From NCBI GenBank assembly GCA_949318235.1, contig OX439136.1, positions 3,964,193 through 4,028,192 on the forward strand: 64,000 bases of DNA, read 5' to 3'. Numbering within the stretch: the stretch's first letter is position 1; each line of letters opens with the position of its first letter. The translations under genes and the position numbers were made by a program. The stretch is from Ecdyonurus torrentis (taxonomy: Eukaryota; Arthropoda; Insecta; Ephemeroptera; Heptageniidae). Under the pieces are notes generated by a model. It was not told where the DNA came from, searched no databases, and was given only the letters and a program-made list of their open reading frames with translations. Below are positions 1-12,350 of this stretch, piece after piece.

Positions 1-220
1 TAAAAATATTTTGAATTTTATAAATGATAAAATCTCAAAAATAGTTGATATGGTTAGATTAAAACATGGATGTTCACCTCACGGATACATCATTGCAATA
101 TTATACTGACATGAGTGATAGTAACACAGTTTCACAAACTTCATTTCATTATATTATAATGTTGTTATTTATTAAATAATAATAATATACTTATAGGGTG
201 GTTTTTCATTCATGTTAAAG

Positions 221-447
221 TCAACGCCATAAGTGAGCGCTAAATAACAAGGCCAGTATAGAAAAATGGCTCATTTTGCCAGTTATAAATATTTTATATT
301 TTACAATATTTTTGAGAGCATTGATGCTGTTAACAGGTTGAATAAGTACATACCTCAAGTATGCAAGAAACATAATAATTACTTAAAAATAGCTAATTTT
401 CCAAAGAAAATAGCCAAAAACTACATTTGTTCTATTTTGAGCAATGT
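221..447 (+). repeat. Dispersed repeat A, copy 1
   Basis: This stretch matches 15165-15405 at several points: the phrase CCATAAGTGAGC, the run reading about 'catttt-gccagtt-taaa-ata', and a shared TTTTCCAAG.AAAAT.. segment followed by an 'aaaactac.ttgttctat' block. A 100-aa open frame (266-568) runs through it, but the second copy does not keep that frame, so I treat it as non-coding transposon-like sequence. The second copy is interrupted by a (TA)n tract that this copy lacks. Family unknown. Confidence 0.6.
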
Positions 448-568
448 TATTCATTGCTCAAGAAAAGCATCAAAAAGCACTCAGAATGATGTCATGCGTA
501 TACCCTATAGTTGTTTAATTCATTTTATATTGTTTATTTCTACTGCTATATTTGTTATATTAATTTAA

Positions 569-2680
<2,112 letters not shown>

Positions 2681-3790
2681 ATGTTGCAGAGTATGTTTGA
2701 GCTTGTTAAGAGTTTCAGTGATGCCATCTGTATAGAATTTGATCTGGACAAGTGTGCTGTGGTGCATGCAAAGAAGGGTGAGGTCCAAGAGTCTGAGGGG
2801 GTCTTCAGCTTATGGGGGGTATGAGTATTCAAGACTTAGGCGTTGAAGCTAGTTATAAGTAATTAGAACTTCAGCAGCTTCTAGGTATTGGTGATGTGGA
2901 GGTTAGGAAGCAAGTCGAGAAGAAAGTACTATCCAGAGTGTTGAAGATCTGTCGATCCATGTTGAGCTCAAGGAACAAGATAACGGCTATCAACTCTTGG
3001 GCGGTTCCAGTTGCAACGTACACGTTTGGAGTTATCAAGTCGTCTGACACGTCATTGCAAGCATTTGACAGGAAGATACGCACAACGCTCACCAAGCACA
3101 GAATTCATCACCCTCGCAGTTCCATCGAGAGGCTTTATTTGTCTCGATGTTCAGGTGGAAGGGGGCTGCTGAGTGTTGAGGTGATGTGTCGCTCTAAGAT
3201 GAAGAAGTTGAGGCAGTATTTTGTGTCACGTGAGAGTGAGATGCGTAGAAACGTCTGCGAGCAAGATCGTGGGTACACACCGCTGCAGTTGCATGAAGAG
3301 AATGTGGAATACAACATCAAGATGCCTGCTGAGAGAATGGAAGTGTGGAAATCCAAGCCTCTTCATGGGAGTTTTGTTGCTGCTTTAACAAGTGAGCTCA
3401 TCGACGTTAAGTCCTTGGCGGAGTGGATCAAAACAGCTGGTCTGTTTGCGGAGACTGAGGGGTTCTTGTTGGCCATCCAGGACCAGGTGGTGTGCACAAA
3501 GAATTATGAGCGGTATATTCTCAAAGCTAGAATAGATGATCGTTGCCGTCTCTGCAAGACTACGAGTGAGTCTACCCAGCATATCACAGGTGAATGTCCT
3601 GTACTTGCGCCCAAGGAGGAACTGTGCAGTTCTTGGCACAGCTAACATCGTGCGCAAAGTGCTTAATTTGTGACCCCACTGTATACCATCTGCAGTTTTT
3701 AACATAATTGGTACTGGATTATTCTCATCTTCACCATGAATTAAGTAGGATTCGGTATTGGTGTTACAGAAGAAGAAAGAAAAGAACTCA
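2681..3790 (+). pseudogene. RLE-type (R2/R4-like) non-LTR retrotransposon 3' remnant
   Basis: The longest open part (2896-3645, 249 codons) reads like the C-terminal third of a reverse transcriptase of the restriction-like-endonuclease group. It has an '[16 protein letters not shown]' segment, an '[12 protein letters not shown]' block, and a CCHC finger with spacing C-x2-C-x8-H-x4-C (CRLC...H....C) near its end, which marks this clade. Coding homology continues upstream to about 2681 ('FDLDKCAVVHAKKG') in another frame, and an in-frame TAA lies near 2863. Near 3625-3645 the frame shifts again: the expected C-terminus ('[10 protein letters not shown]') is in a different frame. The tail from about 3660 is a 3' UTR ending in AAT-rich repeats. 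It is a 5'-truncated dead copy. Exact family (R2, R4, HERO, NeSL) not decided. Confidence 0.85.
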
Positions 3791-4008
3791 TAATAATAAT
3801 GGATGTTTAATTTTTTTAAATTGCATATTTTTATTTAATATATTAGCTCTATAGTATAATGAAGCAGTTTATTATACGTCCCCCTCCCCCTCCCTTTACC
3901 TCTCCCCCTCCCTTTACCTCCCTAATTGTAAAAAATTACGTCTACTTTTAAATATTTCAATGTATATCAATACAGTTTAAACAATGTGTTATATTTTCTA
4001 ATTTTCAG

Positions 4009-4734
4009 ATTCCTGAACAAGTTTTTAAATTTGAACCAAGACATTTGTGGACCTGTAAAGGAGACGCTGACGATGTCCAAGCATTAGACAACACTCCTTT
4101 CCTGCATCAGGACATTTCACTGTTTAATCTTCAAATACTTAACAAAAACCCACCAATAACATCTGAAATTTCAAACAATCATCCAAAATGTGTTAACTGG
4201 TATCTAAAAAAAGGTTTTAATCCTTTGGGTAACAAAATCATGCAATTTGCGTTTGATGAACTAATGAAAGGAACTGATATTGATAATCATGTAATTAAGG
4301 TATTGTTAACAAATAATATCTCTTCCATCGGTAGGGTTTATGGCGGTAACATAGATGATACTGCTTTTATTAAATATGCAATAAAATTGAAGAGATATTA
4401 CCTGACAAGTACTATGTTGGATAAAACTAAAATTACAATAGATATGAATAACTTTTGCAACAACCAATTAAAAGACGAAATACTACCTCCAATTTATGTC
4501 GCATAAGAGCAATTTGAAAACAAACAGGATGATCTAATGTTTGTCAACGTGCTTATCATTAATGGTGCCAAATTTGACGTTGGTATAGGTAAAAAACATA
4601 ACTGTGCCGATATCCACAAATTTTTGCAAGAGAAATGTCGAACTTTTATGCTGAAGAATATAGCATACGAAGAAAAAGTAGCAGTAATTGAACTTCTCGA
4701 GAAATATAAAATGAAATTTAATGGATTTACATAG
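4009..4734 (+). pseudogene. Ankyrin-like exon, copy 1
   Basis: A polypyrimidine tract and TTTTCAG acceptor precede an open frame starting 'IPEQVFKFEPRHLW'. It reads open to a TAA at 4504-4506, then stays open in the same frame to a TAG at 4734, so the last ~75 residues ('VNVLIINGAKFDVGIG') are cut off by one stop. Short helical pairs such as 'NHPKCVNWYLKKGFNPLGN' and 'VNVLIINGAKFDVGI' resemble degenerate ankyrin repeats; this is an inference from pattern, not a firm family call. No upstream coding exon is present on this side, only the retrotransposon remnant, so this copy is probably an orphan duplicate. Confidence 0.55.
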
Positions 4735-4843
4735 AAGGACTTGGAAAATATCTACAATAAATAAATTAAAAAAAAGCATAAAAACATAATTACGTATTAT
4801 ACTTTTTTTAAATTTATTTATTGTAGATATTTTCCAAGTCCTT

Positions 4844-5569
4844 CTAAGTAAATCCATTAAATTTCATTTTATATTTCTCGAGAAGTTCAAATACTGCTAC
4901 TTTTTCTTCGTATGCTATATTCTTCAGCATAAAAGTTCGACATTTCTCTTGCAAAAATTTGTGGATATCGGCACAGTTATGTTTTTTACCTATACCAACG
5001 TCAAATTTGGCACCATTGAAGATAAGCACATTGACAAACATTAGATCATCCTGTTTGTTTTCAAATTGCTCTTATGCGACATAAATTGGAGGTAGTATTT
5101 CGTCTCCTAATTGGTCGTTGCAAAAGTTATTCATATCTATTGTAATTTTAGTTTTATCCAACATGGTACTTGTCAGGTAATATCTCTTCAATTTTATTGC
5201 ATATTTAATAAAAGCAGTATCATCTTTGTTACCGCCATAAACCCTACCGATGGAAGAGTTATTATTTGTTAACAATAACTTAATTACATGATTATCAATA
5301 TCAGTTCCTTTCATTAGTTCATCAAACGCAAATTGCATGATTTTGTTACCCAAAGGATTAAAACCTTTTTTTAGATACCAGTTAACACATCTTGGATGAT
5401 TGTTTGAAATTTCAGATGTTATTGGTGGGTTTTTGTTAAGTATTTGAAGATTAAACAGTGAAATGTCCTGATGCAGGAAAGGAGTGTTGTCTAATGCTTG
5501 GACATCGTCAGCGTCTCCTTTACAGGTCCACAAATGTCTTGGTTCAAATTTAAAAACTTGTTCAGGAAT
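4844..5569 (-). pseudogene. Ankyrin-like exon, copy 2 (inverted)
   Basis: Reverse-complement partner of copy 1, with the same acceptor (CTTATTTTCAG), the same reading frame and the same internal TAA before the final ~65-residue block. Differences are a handful of substitutions (for instance K/R after 'NNHP', V/L and I/N in the 'VIK.LLTNN' region, N/D and K/G in 'NNFCN.QL.DEI'). The shared stop means it predates the inverted duplication or is the true end of the frame. It lies 896 bp from and in the same orientation as copy 3, so copies 2 and 3 are a tandem pair. Confidence 0.55.
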
Positions 5570-5649
5570 CTGAAAATAAGAAAATATAACACATTGTTTA
5601 AACTGTATTGATATACATTGAAATATTTAAAAGTAGACTTAATTTTTTA

Positions 5650-5978
5650 CAAATAGGGAGGGAGAGGGAGGGGGAGAGGTAAAGGGAGGAGGAGAGGGAG
5701 GGGGAGAGGGAGCGGGAGAGGTAAAGGGTGGGGGAGAGGTAAAGGGAGGGGGAGGAGGAGAGGGATGGAGAGAGGGAGAGAGAGAGGGGGAGTGTGAGTG
5801 TGAGTGGGAGGGGGAGTGGGAGTGGGAGTGGGAGGGGGAGGGGGAGTGGGAGTGGGAGGGGGAGGGGGAGGGGGAGGGGGAGGGGGAGGGGGAGGGGGAG
5901 GGGGAGGGGGAGGGGGAGAGGGAGGGGGAGAGGGAAGGAGAAGGGAGAGGGGGAGATGGTGGTGGGGGAGGGGGAGGG
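5650..5978. repeat. Purine-rich GGGGGA minisatellite
   Basis: About 330 bases of GGGAGA, GTGAGT and pure GGGGGA repeats on the plus strand, with runs of G that could form G-quadruplexes. It has replaced the 3' part of ankyrin-like copy 3. The Gly-Arg, Pro-Ser and poly-Pro open frames across it are repeat artefacts. A shorter relative lies at 6553-6640. Confidence 0.9.
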
Positions 5979-5980
5979 TT

Positions 5981-6465
5981 ATTGGAGGTAGTATTTCGTC
6001 TTTTAATTGGTTGTTGCAAAAGTTATTCATATTTATTGTAATTTTACTTTTATCCAACATGGTACTTGTCAGGAAATATCTCTTCAATTTTAATGCATAT
6101 TTAATAAAAGCAGTATCATCTTTGTTACCGCCATAAACCCTACCGATGGAAGAGATATTATTTGTTAACAATACCTTAATTACATGATTATCAATATCAG
6201 TTCCTTTCATTAGTTCATCAAACGCAAATTGCATGATTTTGTTACCCAAAGGATTATAACCTTTTTTTAAATACCAGTTAACACATCTTGGATGATTGTT
6301 TGAAATTTCAGATGTTATTGGTGGGTTTTTGTTAAGTATTTGAAGATTAAACAGTGAAATGTCCTGATGCAGGAAAGGAGTGTTGTCTAATGCTTGGACA
6401 TCGTCACCGTCTCCTTTACAGATCCACAAATGTCTTGGTCCAAATTTAAAAACTTGTTCAGGAAT
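5981..6465 (-). pseudogene. Ankyrin-like exon, copy 3 (truncated)
   Basis: It starts after a TTTTCAG acceptor (exon starts at 6465) with the same 'IPEQVFKF' reading as copies 1 and 2 and stays homologous for about 160 codons. It ends abruptly after 'KDEILPPI' where the purine-rich minisatellite begins, so the last ~75 codons are lost. It has private changes (C-I-C-K-G-D-G near the start, Y for F in 'KKGYNPLG'). It is the copy nearest the candidate upstream exon at 7178, whose donor is in the matching phase 0, so this is the most likely original locus. Confidence 0.5.
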
Positions 6466-6899
6466 CTGAAAATAAGAAAATATAACACATTGTTTAAACT
6501 GTATTGATATACATTGAAATATTTGAAAGTAGGCATAACTTTTTACAAATAGGGAGGAGGGAGGGGAGGGGGAGGGGGAGTTGAGGATGAAGGGGAGAAG
6601 GACGGGAAGGGACAGGGGGAGGGGGATGGTTATATCGAACAGTAAAATTTTTACTGCATTTCTTCAAAAAAGGTAGTATAAAATAAAGTAAAATTAATTT
6701 TTTACGTTTTTGCACGGTGCAAAGAATCGATCCACTTAATCTATTTTAATTTGATTGCCAAAAATGAGAATACTATTTTTATTATATAGTGATAATTTTA
6801 ACAACTTTAAATTTCCTATTTTAACTTACGTTTTCATACGGGTACTTTAATAAAAATAGCCAAGCATTTTTGTTAAGCTTTTACCAATCAACAAAAGCG

Positions 6900-6900
<1 letters not shown>

Positions 6901-6946
<46 letters not shown>
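6901..6946. repeat. (TA)n microsatellite
   Basis: About 46 bases of TA repeats in otherwise featureless AT-rich DNA between the ankyrin-like copies and the candidate exon at 7178. Confidence 0.95.
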
Positions 6947-6948
<2 letters not shown>

Positions 6949-7177
6949 ACACAACAAAACATGATTTAGAATATTTAAGCATATAAGCTACTTAGTAATA
7001 AATACTGCTATAACAGTTTTTATTTCATAACAGATTTTTTAAAAAATAAACACAAAGCAAACACTATAGCAAGAAAAAAAAATTCTATATTAAATTTAGG
7101 GGATGAGATTTATAAGTATTTTAAAATGAAGGTATTTTGTTTTTAAAATGTTTAAAAAGCAACAGATTATAACATAC

Positions 7178-7242
7178 CTGATTTACTGCTTGTTCCAACT
7201 TCGAGAGCGTTTTGGCGACCGTGTACACAGCTTGTTGCACTT
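7178..7242 (-). CDS. Candidate upstream exon of the ankyrin-like gene
   Basis: On the minus strand an open stretch reading 'VHKYSLQVQQAVYTVAK' and on to 'LEQAVNQ' ends exactly at CAG|GTATGT, a strong donor in phase 0. The next acceptor downstream on this strand (exon at 6465) also opens in phase 0. No ATG is seen before a TGA about 12 codons upstream, so the 5' limit is uncertain. A diverged relative lies at about 40265-40345, also minus strand. Coding status is inferred from frame and splice signal only. Confidence 0.35.
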
Positions 7243-7506
7243 GAAGTGAATATTTATGAACTTTTAGATAGATGTATGACGTTCAGTAGAATTTCTTTAA
7301 TTAATTTCAAACGCATGCGCAAGCATATCTAACGTGTGTGTGTATATATTTTTAATATACATATATGTGTGTACAATTATATAATAGAGGGTTTTTTTTA
7401 AAAGCGTGTTTTTTATATATTTTTTCTATATCATTATATATATAGTATAAATTAGCAAAAATAAAAAATATATTATTGTATATAATATCGTATAAATTTA
7501 GTAGAG

Positions 7507-7508
<2 letters not shown>

Positions 7509-7570
<62 letters not shown>
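7509..7570. repeat. (GA)n microsatellite
   Basis: About 60 bases of GA dinucleotides. A similar GA tract (32838-32907) lies a little upstream of the second copy of the flanking repeat at 32954, so the GA tract may belong to that repeat family. Confidence 0.95.
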
Positions 7571-7574
<4 letters not shown>

Positions 7575-7739
7575 AAATGGAGGATAAGAAAGAAAATATC
7601 ATAAATAAATGTATACTTTTAATTTATTAACTCCTTAGTACTCTGAAATTTTACGTAAATACACACTTAAAACTAAAAATAAATAGTTTTTTTTACTTCT
7701 CCAAAACATTTCAATAGAAAATAGTTTTCTATTTGACTT

Positions 7740-7982
7740 TTTTAGCCGGCGGGTTAAGCGAGCCCCGCAAGGGTAATGAGGAGAATTGTGACGTCGTACT
7801 CCACTCCAACTGTGTGAGTAAAAACTAAAAAGTCGGTGCACCTTCTTTGGTAAGCTTAGCAGGTAGAGCAAGGGGCAAAAATTTTTCATTCTCATAGTAG
7901 AGGGGGGGGGGGGGAGGGATCTACATTACGTACTATATCTCGTTACTCTCGCGGGGTTCGCTTATCCCGTGGCTAAGAAAAG
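7740..7982. mobile_element. Fold-back MITE
   Basis: The left end (TTAGCCGGCGGGTTAAGCG...) is an imperfect reverse complement of the right end (...CGCTTATCCCGTGGCTAA) over about 27 bases, with a ~190-bp interior. The interior has no coding content. A run of G at 7903-7913 lies just inside. Class unknown. Confidence 0.6.
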
Positions 7983-8063
7983 TGAAATGAATAAGCTATT
8001 TAAATTGAATTGATTTAAAGAAGAAGAAGAAGAAAAACAACTTATTTTTAGGGTAAATTGAAT

Positions 8064-8233
8064 ATTTAAGATTATATCCTGCAAATTATGCAACATGTTT
8101 GTCATATCTTACACAACGGTTTCATATTTTACAGGAGTTAAGATTTTTTTTTCTTTTTTGCTGATAAATTGCTGTGTATGTGTGTGTTTGTATAATTTGT
8201 CTGTATATGTATTTATGTATTGTTCTCCATACA
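8064..8233. repeat. Dispersed repeat R, copy 1
   Basis: Matches 32954-33120: both carry 'taagattatatcctgcaa', 'ttatgcaacatgt.tgtcatatct.acacaac' and a GTGTGTTTGTAT stretch. Its right part continues beyond the TTAA MITE inserted at 8234; the copy near 33 kb lacks that insertion. Confidence 0.75.
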
Positions 8234-8557
8234 TTAAGGGAGCAGGGTACCAACCTTATATCTCAAAAACTAGAAGTGTTTAGGGTTTAAATTTGGTGTC
8301 ATTGTGTAGCTAAAGGTCACACCTAGCCGTGATAAAATTTTCATGATGTTTGACCGTCCGATGTTTGATGTTTAAGCTTAAGCCTTATGGGCTTAAAATT
8401 TAAAAAAATGATATAAAATTAATTTGCACGGTGATCCCCCAAAATTTTGATATATTTGAAATTGCCTCAAGCTGAAGTATGTTTGTGCAAATTTTCAGAT
8501 TTTTTTGACCATCAAAGTTTGAGTCTAATGGCCGACGTCGGTCTCCTACTCCCTTAA
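8234..8557. mobile_element. TTAA MITE family C, copy 1
   Basis: Bounded by TTAA on both sides with inverted ends TTAAGGGAGCAGG / CCTACTCCCTTAA. The empty site is preserved in repeat R copy 2 (about 33104-33125), where the flanks are joined at a single TTAA. The interior matches 18118-18450. TTAA targeting is typical of piggyBac-type elements; no transposase is encoded. Confidence 0.85.
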
Positions 8558-8877
8558 TTATAATATAAAATTTACTTTTATGATACATGTGACATTGTGA
8601 AGAAATAAATATAAACACTAAAACATGCACCTTTCTAGTTTACTTTAGTGTTTGTATAGCATATTAGTTTTTTTTTTTTGAAAATCCATTCAATAACACA
8701 TTTAATCACATTTCAAAAAATAAAAACTTTGTTCTAGTAACACAATGCAATAAAATATTATTGCTTACTTTTACATCATCATTATGTATATTAATCTTAC
8801 TTCATTATGTCAAAAGAAATCCTAAACATTTCTTCAAAAATTCAAATATATAAGGTGGCATTACGCGGCTGGGTAAT

Positions 8878-9012
8878 AATATTAACAAGACTTGGCCATG
8901 AGCGACTTGTTTGAGCGACGCTCACGTGAGCGCGCTCCTTTTTGTAAATATGAGCATGAGCGTGAGCGCGCTCATTTTAAATGAGTTGAGCGAACTCGCT
9001 TTTTATTTACTC
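8878..9012. repeat. Cluster of GAGCG/CGCTC palindromic words
   Basis: A short region with repeated GAGCG and CGCTC, including GAGCGCGCTC twice and CTCACGTGAG. It resembles the interior of the hAT-like elements elsewhere in the window, but clear ends were not seen. Confidence 0.5.
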
Positions 9013-9493
9013 ACCCGCTCACTTTTTTCTCCTTTTTACCTTTTTTACTTTTTAAAATTTATACTTATTTCTGCTATTTAAAAAAAAATTATTTCTTTAT
9101 TTTTTACTAGATATTGCATTTGAAATAAAGAGTTATAATAGCATGATAACATAACAAAAATATATATTAGAAAATATTTTTCAATGAATAGAGAAAATAC
9201 GGGCAGGATTGTATAGTTAAAGTGCATGCTCACCTCCCCCTTCCCACTTTTAACTGCAGTCACGACACCTGACCATTTGGCGAGTAATAGACACAAGTGT
9301 CTGAAGATTTTTGTTAGTGCCAGATGACACATTTTTTGTCATAGAATGGTGATTAAACCAACAGTAATTATAGCCAGAGATATCAATATTCAAAATTATG
9401 ATATGCAACTTGAGTTTGCTAGATCAAAGCAAGCTGCTAATTTAATATGTGCATGCATATGGCTACTGCAACAGATGGCTATATTAAATCTCT

Positions 9494-9494
9494 G

Positions 9495-9528
<34 letters not shown>

Positions 9529-9530
9529 GT
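9494..9530. repeat. (CT)n microsatellite
   Basis: Short CT-rich tract with a few interruptions; it produces a spurious Ser-Leu reading frame. Confidence 0.9.
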
Positions 9531-9777
9531 GTCATTCTGTCTATCCTATCTCTAAAAGCACTTTTTTTGCAAACGCTCAAGACACTGTTTGTTTATTATA
9601 TTTTGTAAGATTTTGTTCATTTTTCATTTATTCTTCGTATATAGTCTTGGTATAAATAAAATTGTCAAATTAAGACTTTAAAAATATGAAGATTTGTTTT
9701 AGATATGGATTTATAAATTATATATTATTTTCCCTGGTTTTTCCACGTATTGCGACACATTTAGATTTTGTAGTGCT

Positions 9778-10397
9778 TTAAAGGCATAATGCACTTTTTT
9801 AAACATTCTTTAGAATACTAGTTTAATAATTTACATACCTTATTATGGCCGAATTAGATATGAACGCATTGATTTTGTATGTATTTTAATTTATTTTCCA
9901 TTTGACGGTTGAAATAAAACTTATCTGATGTCACACTGTACTGATGGGGCTGTGAAATGGTGGGGTGTTTTGAATTTATCACGTGACCAAAGAACTTGAC
10001 TGCGATTGGCTGATGAGATGAGGCAGGGGGGAACCTCATGAAAAACTTTGGTACTTTCCTAAACTTTATATTTCCGAGTTTGCGCGCAAAGTGATTTATA
10101 GTTTAGGGAAGTACCAAACTTTTTCCTGGCGTTCCCCCCTTCCCATCTCATCAGCCAATCACAGTCAAGCAGCAGTCAAGTTCTTTGGTCACGTGATAAA
10201 TTCAAAACACCCCACCACTTCGCAGCCCCATCAGTACAGTGTGACGTCAAATAAGTTTTATTTCAACCGTCAAATGGAAAATAAATGAAAATAAATACAA
10301 AATCAACGCGTTCATGTCTAATTCTGCCATAATAAGGTATGTAAATTATTAACCTAGTATTCTAAAGGATGTTAAAAAAGGTGCATTATGCCTTTAA
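9778..10397. mobile_element. Large fold-back element (arms ~295 bp)
   Basis: The left end TTTAAAGGCATAATGCAC and right end GTGCATTATGCCTTTAA are the tips of two long inverted arms meeting near 10085. Each arm contains TCACGTGA and a CCAATC-type stretch. The arms differ by scattered substitutions and small indels (for example an extra AGCAGTCA in the right arm). TTAA-like ends suggest TTAA targeting. A related TTAAAGGCATA end may occur near 41158. The two ~60-aa open frames are on opposite arms and are not coding. Confidence 0.85.
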
Positions 10398-11055
10398 GAT
10401 TACAGTGTTTTCTTTTTTCTTAAATAAATTAAAATTTTAAACGATTTATGATATAATTTTCATATAATATTTACATGTGTTCTTAAATAAAAAATGTATT
10501 GCACTATGATTTATAGTTACAGAAAAACTATTTCATTGTATAAATTTTGGGTATAGAGAATCCATAACTGGAACGTTCTTTCCTTGTATCATATATATAG
10601 TACATACTGTACTGTGCTTGGTAGACTAAAAAAATATTTTTACTTTTTTTTTTCCTGTATATTGATATTTCAATTTTGGTTTTAACAATATACAAATAGC
10701 CTATAGCTATTGCATAGAGCTTTAGAAAGAGAAAGAAGGATGGGATGAGGGATAGTATAGATATAAAGTGACGAGACAGCGATGGGGTTGAGAGCGGAAG
10801 GGAGCTAATCATTATTGTAATTTCATTTGCGTACAAAATTGCAAACATATACTACTATAAGGTAATCTAATTATTTGGATATACATCATATTACTGACCT
10901 TGGAAAAATGTTTCAATTTAAGTAAATTTAAATTCAATAAAATAATAATACAGGTCTTTGTTACTTGGTTATGAAATGACGTCAGTGTAAATATATTTGT
11001 ATGTTTGACGTTGATGCATATTTAAATTTATATTTAAATAAAATGCATTATATAT
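10398..11055. other. AT-rich non-coding stretch
   Basis: No supported gene. A 106-codon minus-strand open frame (10528-10848) has no family resemblance and no splice context and is not reported as a gene. Confidence 0.4.
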
Positions 11056-11457
11056 TATGGAAGAGGGTGACCGACTTGGACCGGACATCGCTAAAAGAAA
11101 AACTATTTTTCACAATAATTCTTTGTACATTCTTGTATTCCCAGTAAAACAAACACTATAATTTTCAAATTAAATGGAGTAAAATTAATTTCTTTTGGTT
11201 TTAAAAAAAAAAGGTTTAATAATATTTTTAATTAAAAAAAAAAGTTTCTAATTTGACTAAAATTTGCAGCTAAAATTTGAATTTCCACATTCGGATGTAA
11301 CCTTTAAAGTGGAATAACTTAAATATTTATTTTATCGTATTTTCACATGTTTGACATAGCTAAACTTTTAAAAACCATTTCTTCTTTACTTTACGTTGAT
11401 ATTATAATTAGCTACCGTCTAGTTTGTGAGATACCAGTCGGTCAATTACTTCCTTAA
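11056..11457. mobile_element. TTAA MITE family D, copy 1
   Basis: Shares 'gaccgacttggacc.gacatcgctaaaagaaaaac' at its left and 'ccagtcggtca....ccttaa' at its right with 37807-38205, and its right half with 34020-34197. Ends resemble family C (AGGGTGACCGAC.../...GTCGGTCA..CCTTAA), suggesting a common parent. No coding content. Confidence 0.75.
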
Positions 11458-11477
11458 GCATATTTATTATAACAAAG

Positions 11478-11660
11478 ATTGCTTATGTTTACTCAAAAAG
11501 CGGAAAAGGAAGTGGCCGAAAGAGGAAACCACGTGACGGTTAAAGTGGGAGGTAGCTCAAGTCTAGCTTGCTGCTGGCATGAAATTTTCTCCCACTTTTA
11601 CCGTCACGTGGTTTCCTTTTCCGGTCACTTCATTTTCCGCAAATCAAAGCACTGATTGCT
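11478..11660. mobile_element. CACGTG fold-back element family F, copy 1
   Basis: Two arms of ~50 bp (11502-11550 and 11590-11640) are near-perfect inverted repeats containing GGAAAAGGAAGTG, AAACCACGTGACGG and AAAGTGGGAG, separated by about 40 bp including GCTTGCTGCTGGC. Outer segments 'tgcttatgttta' lie on each side. The same unit is present at least three times at 24919-25515. Confidence 0.8.
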
Positions 11661-11879
11661 TATGTTTACTTAAAATGATCTAGGTTATATGTCTACCTAC
11701 ATTTTTAGTATTAAATTTTTTTTTTGCGTGTGTTCAAACAAAAATTTCATCATGTAAATTTTTTTTCTCTTATTAAATCATATTTTTTAAATAATAATAA
11801 ATTTCATAAAATGGTTTAACACTTCAAATATATTGGAACATTTATATATATATTATTAATTTATTTATTTTGGTAGGAT

Positions 11880-11990
11880 TTTTTTTTTGACAAAAGTGGT
11901 ACTATAGGCAGTTGATAGTAACATATGTTTGTTACATAATTGTTACAACAAGCGTTAGTCTCTAGTTCTAGTCATTATTTACAATCCACA
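11880..11990 (-). repeat. Dispersed repeat B 3' end, inverted copy
   Basis: Reads on the minus strand like the block at 28083-28200 (GCTTGTTGTAACAA..., TGTTAC, AACTGCCTATAG), the putative 3' end of a non-LTR retrotransposon or SINE. A second inverted copy is at about 17942-18025. Confidence 0.5.
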
Positions 11991-12170
11991 ATATCTATCT
12001 ACATTTTATCTATCAACATTTATCACTTATCAACATTTATCTAAATTACTTTAAATTCCTATATACAAATATATTGTCTTGTGTAAATTAGCAATGCGCT
12101 TTATGCAGGATGTTACATTTTTCTCACTCACAGTCAGTGAAATGTTCCAAATTTGAGTGTACTGTATACA

Positions 12171-12350
12171 AGATACTACATACAAGATAAGGGCACGCTC
12201 GACCAAACTGGGCCACCGCGAAATTCAAAATGAGCGTCTAAGCCAATCAGCGCCCGGGTTGAAAGTCACGTGATCAAAACTGACCAATCACAATGCCGCT
12301 AAAATTAACATGGGACCAGTTGGTGTCGCTATCTTGTATGTGTAGTATCT
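12171..12350. mobile_element. Small MITE with AGATACTACATACAAGATA ends
   Basis: Nearly perfect 20-bp terminal inverted repeats (AGATACTACATACAAGATA / TATCTTGTATGTGTAGTATCT) bound a 180-bp element whose interior contains CCAATCA, TCACGTGATC and GCGCCC. No coding content; class unknown. Confidence 0.75.

Larger units (their letters stand above)
3879..5699. repeat. Large inverted duplication (arms ~900 bp)
   Basis: The arms 3879-4777 and 4801-5699 are near-perfect reverse complements about a centre near 4789, with a loop of only ~25 bp. The 3' splice site and exon of the ankyrin-like gene lie in each arm (exon starts at 4009 and 5569, which sum to twice the centre). The outer ends of both arms run into pyrimidine/purine-rich CCCTCC/GGGAGG tracts. 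Such a palindrome would be very unstable in cloning, and it looks recent because the arms differ by only a few substitutions. Confidence 0.9.

Noticed and set aside
266..568. 100-codon plus-strand ORF
   Set aside because: It lies in a dispersed repeat whose second copy does not keep the frame.
3385..3705. Minus-strand frame of 106 codons in the retrotransposon remnant
   Set aside because: Antisense of a recognisable reverse transcriptase C-terminus.
5639..6136. Pro-Ser, poly-Pro and Gly-Arg frames near the ankyrin-like copies
   Set aside because: Translation of the purine-rich minisatellite; only the upstream exon part of the long minus-strand frame has protein homology between copies.
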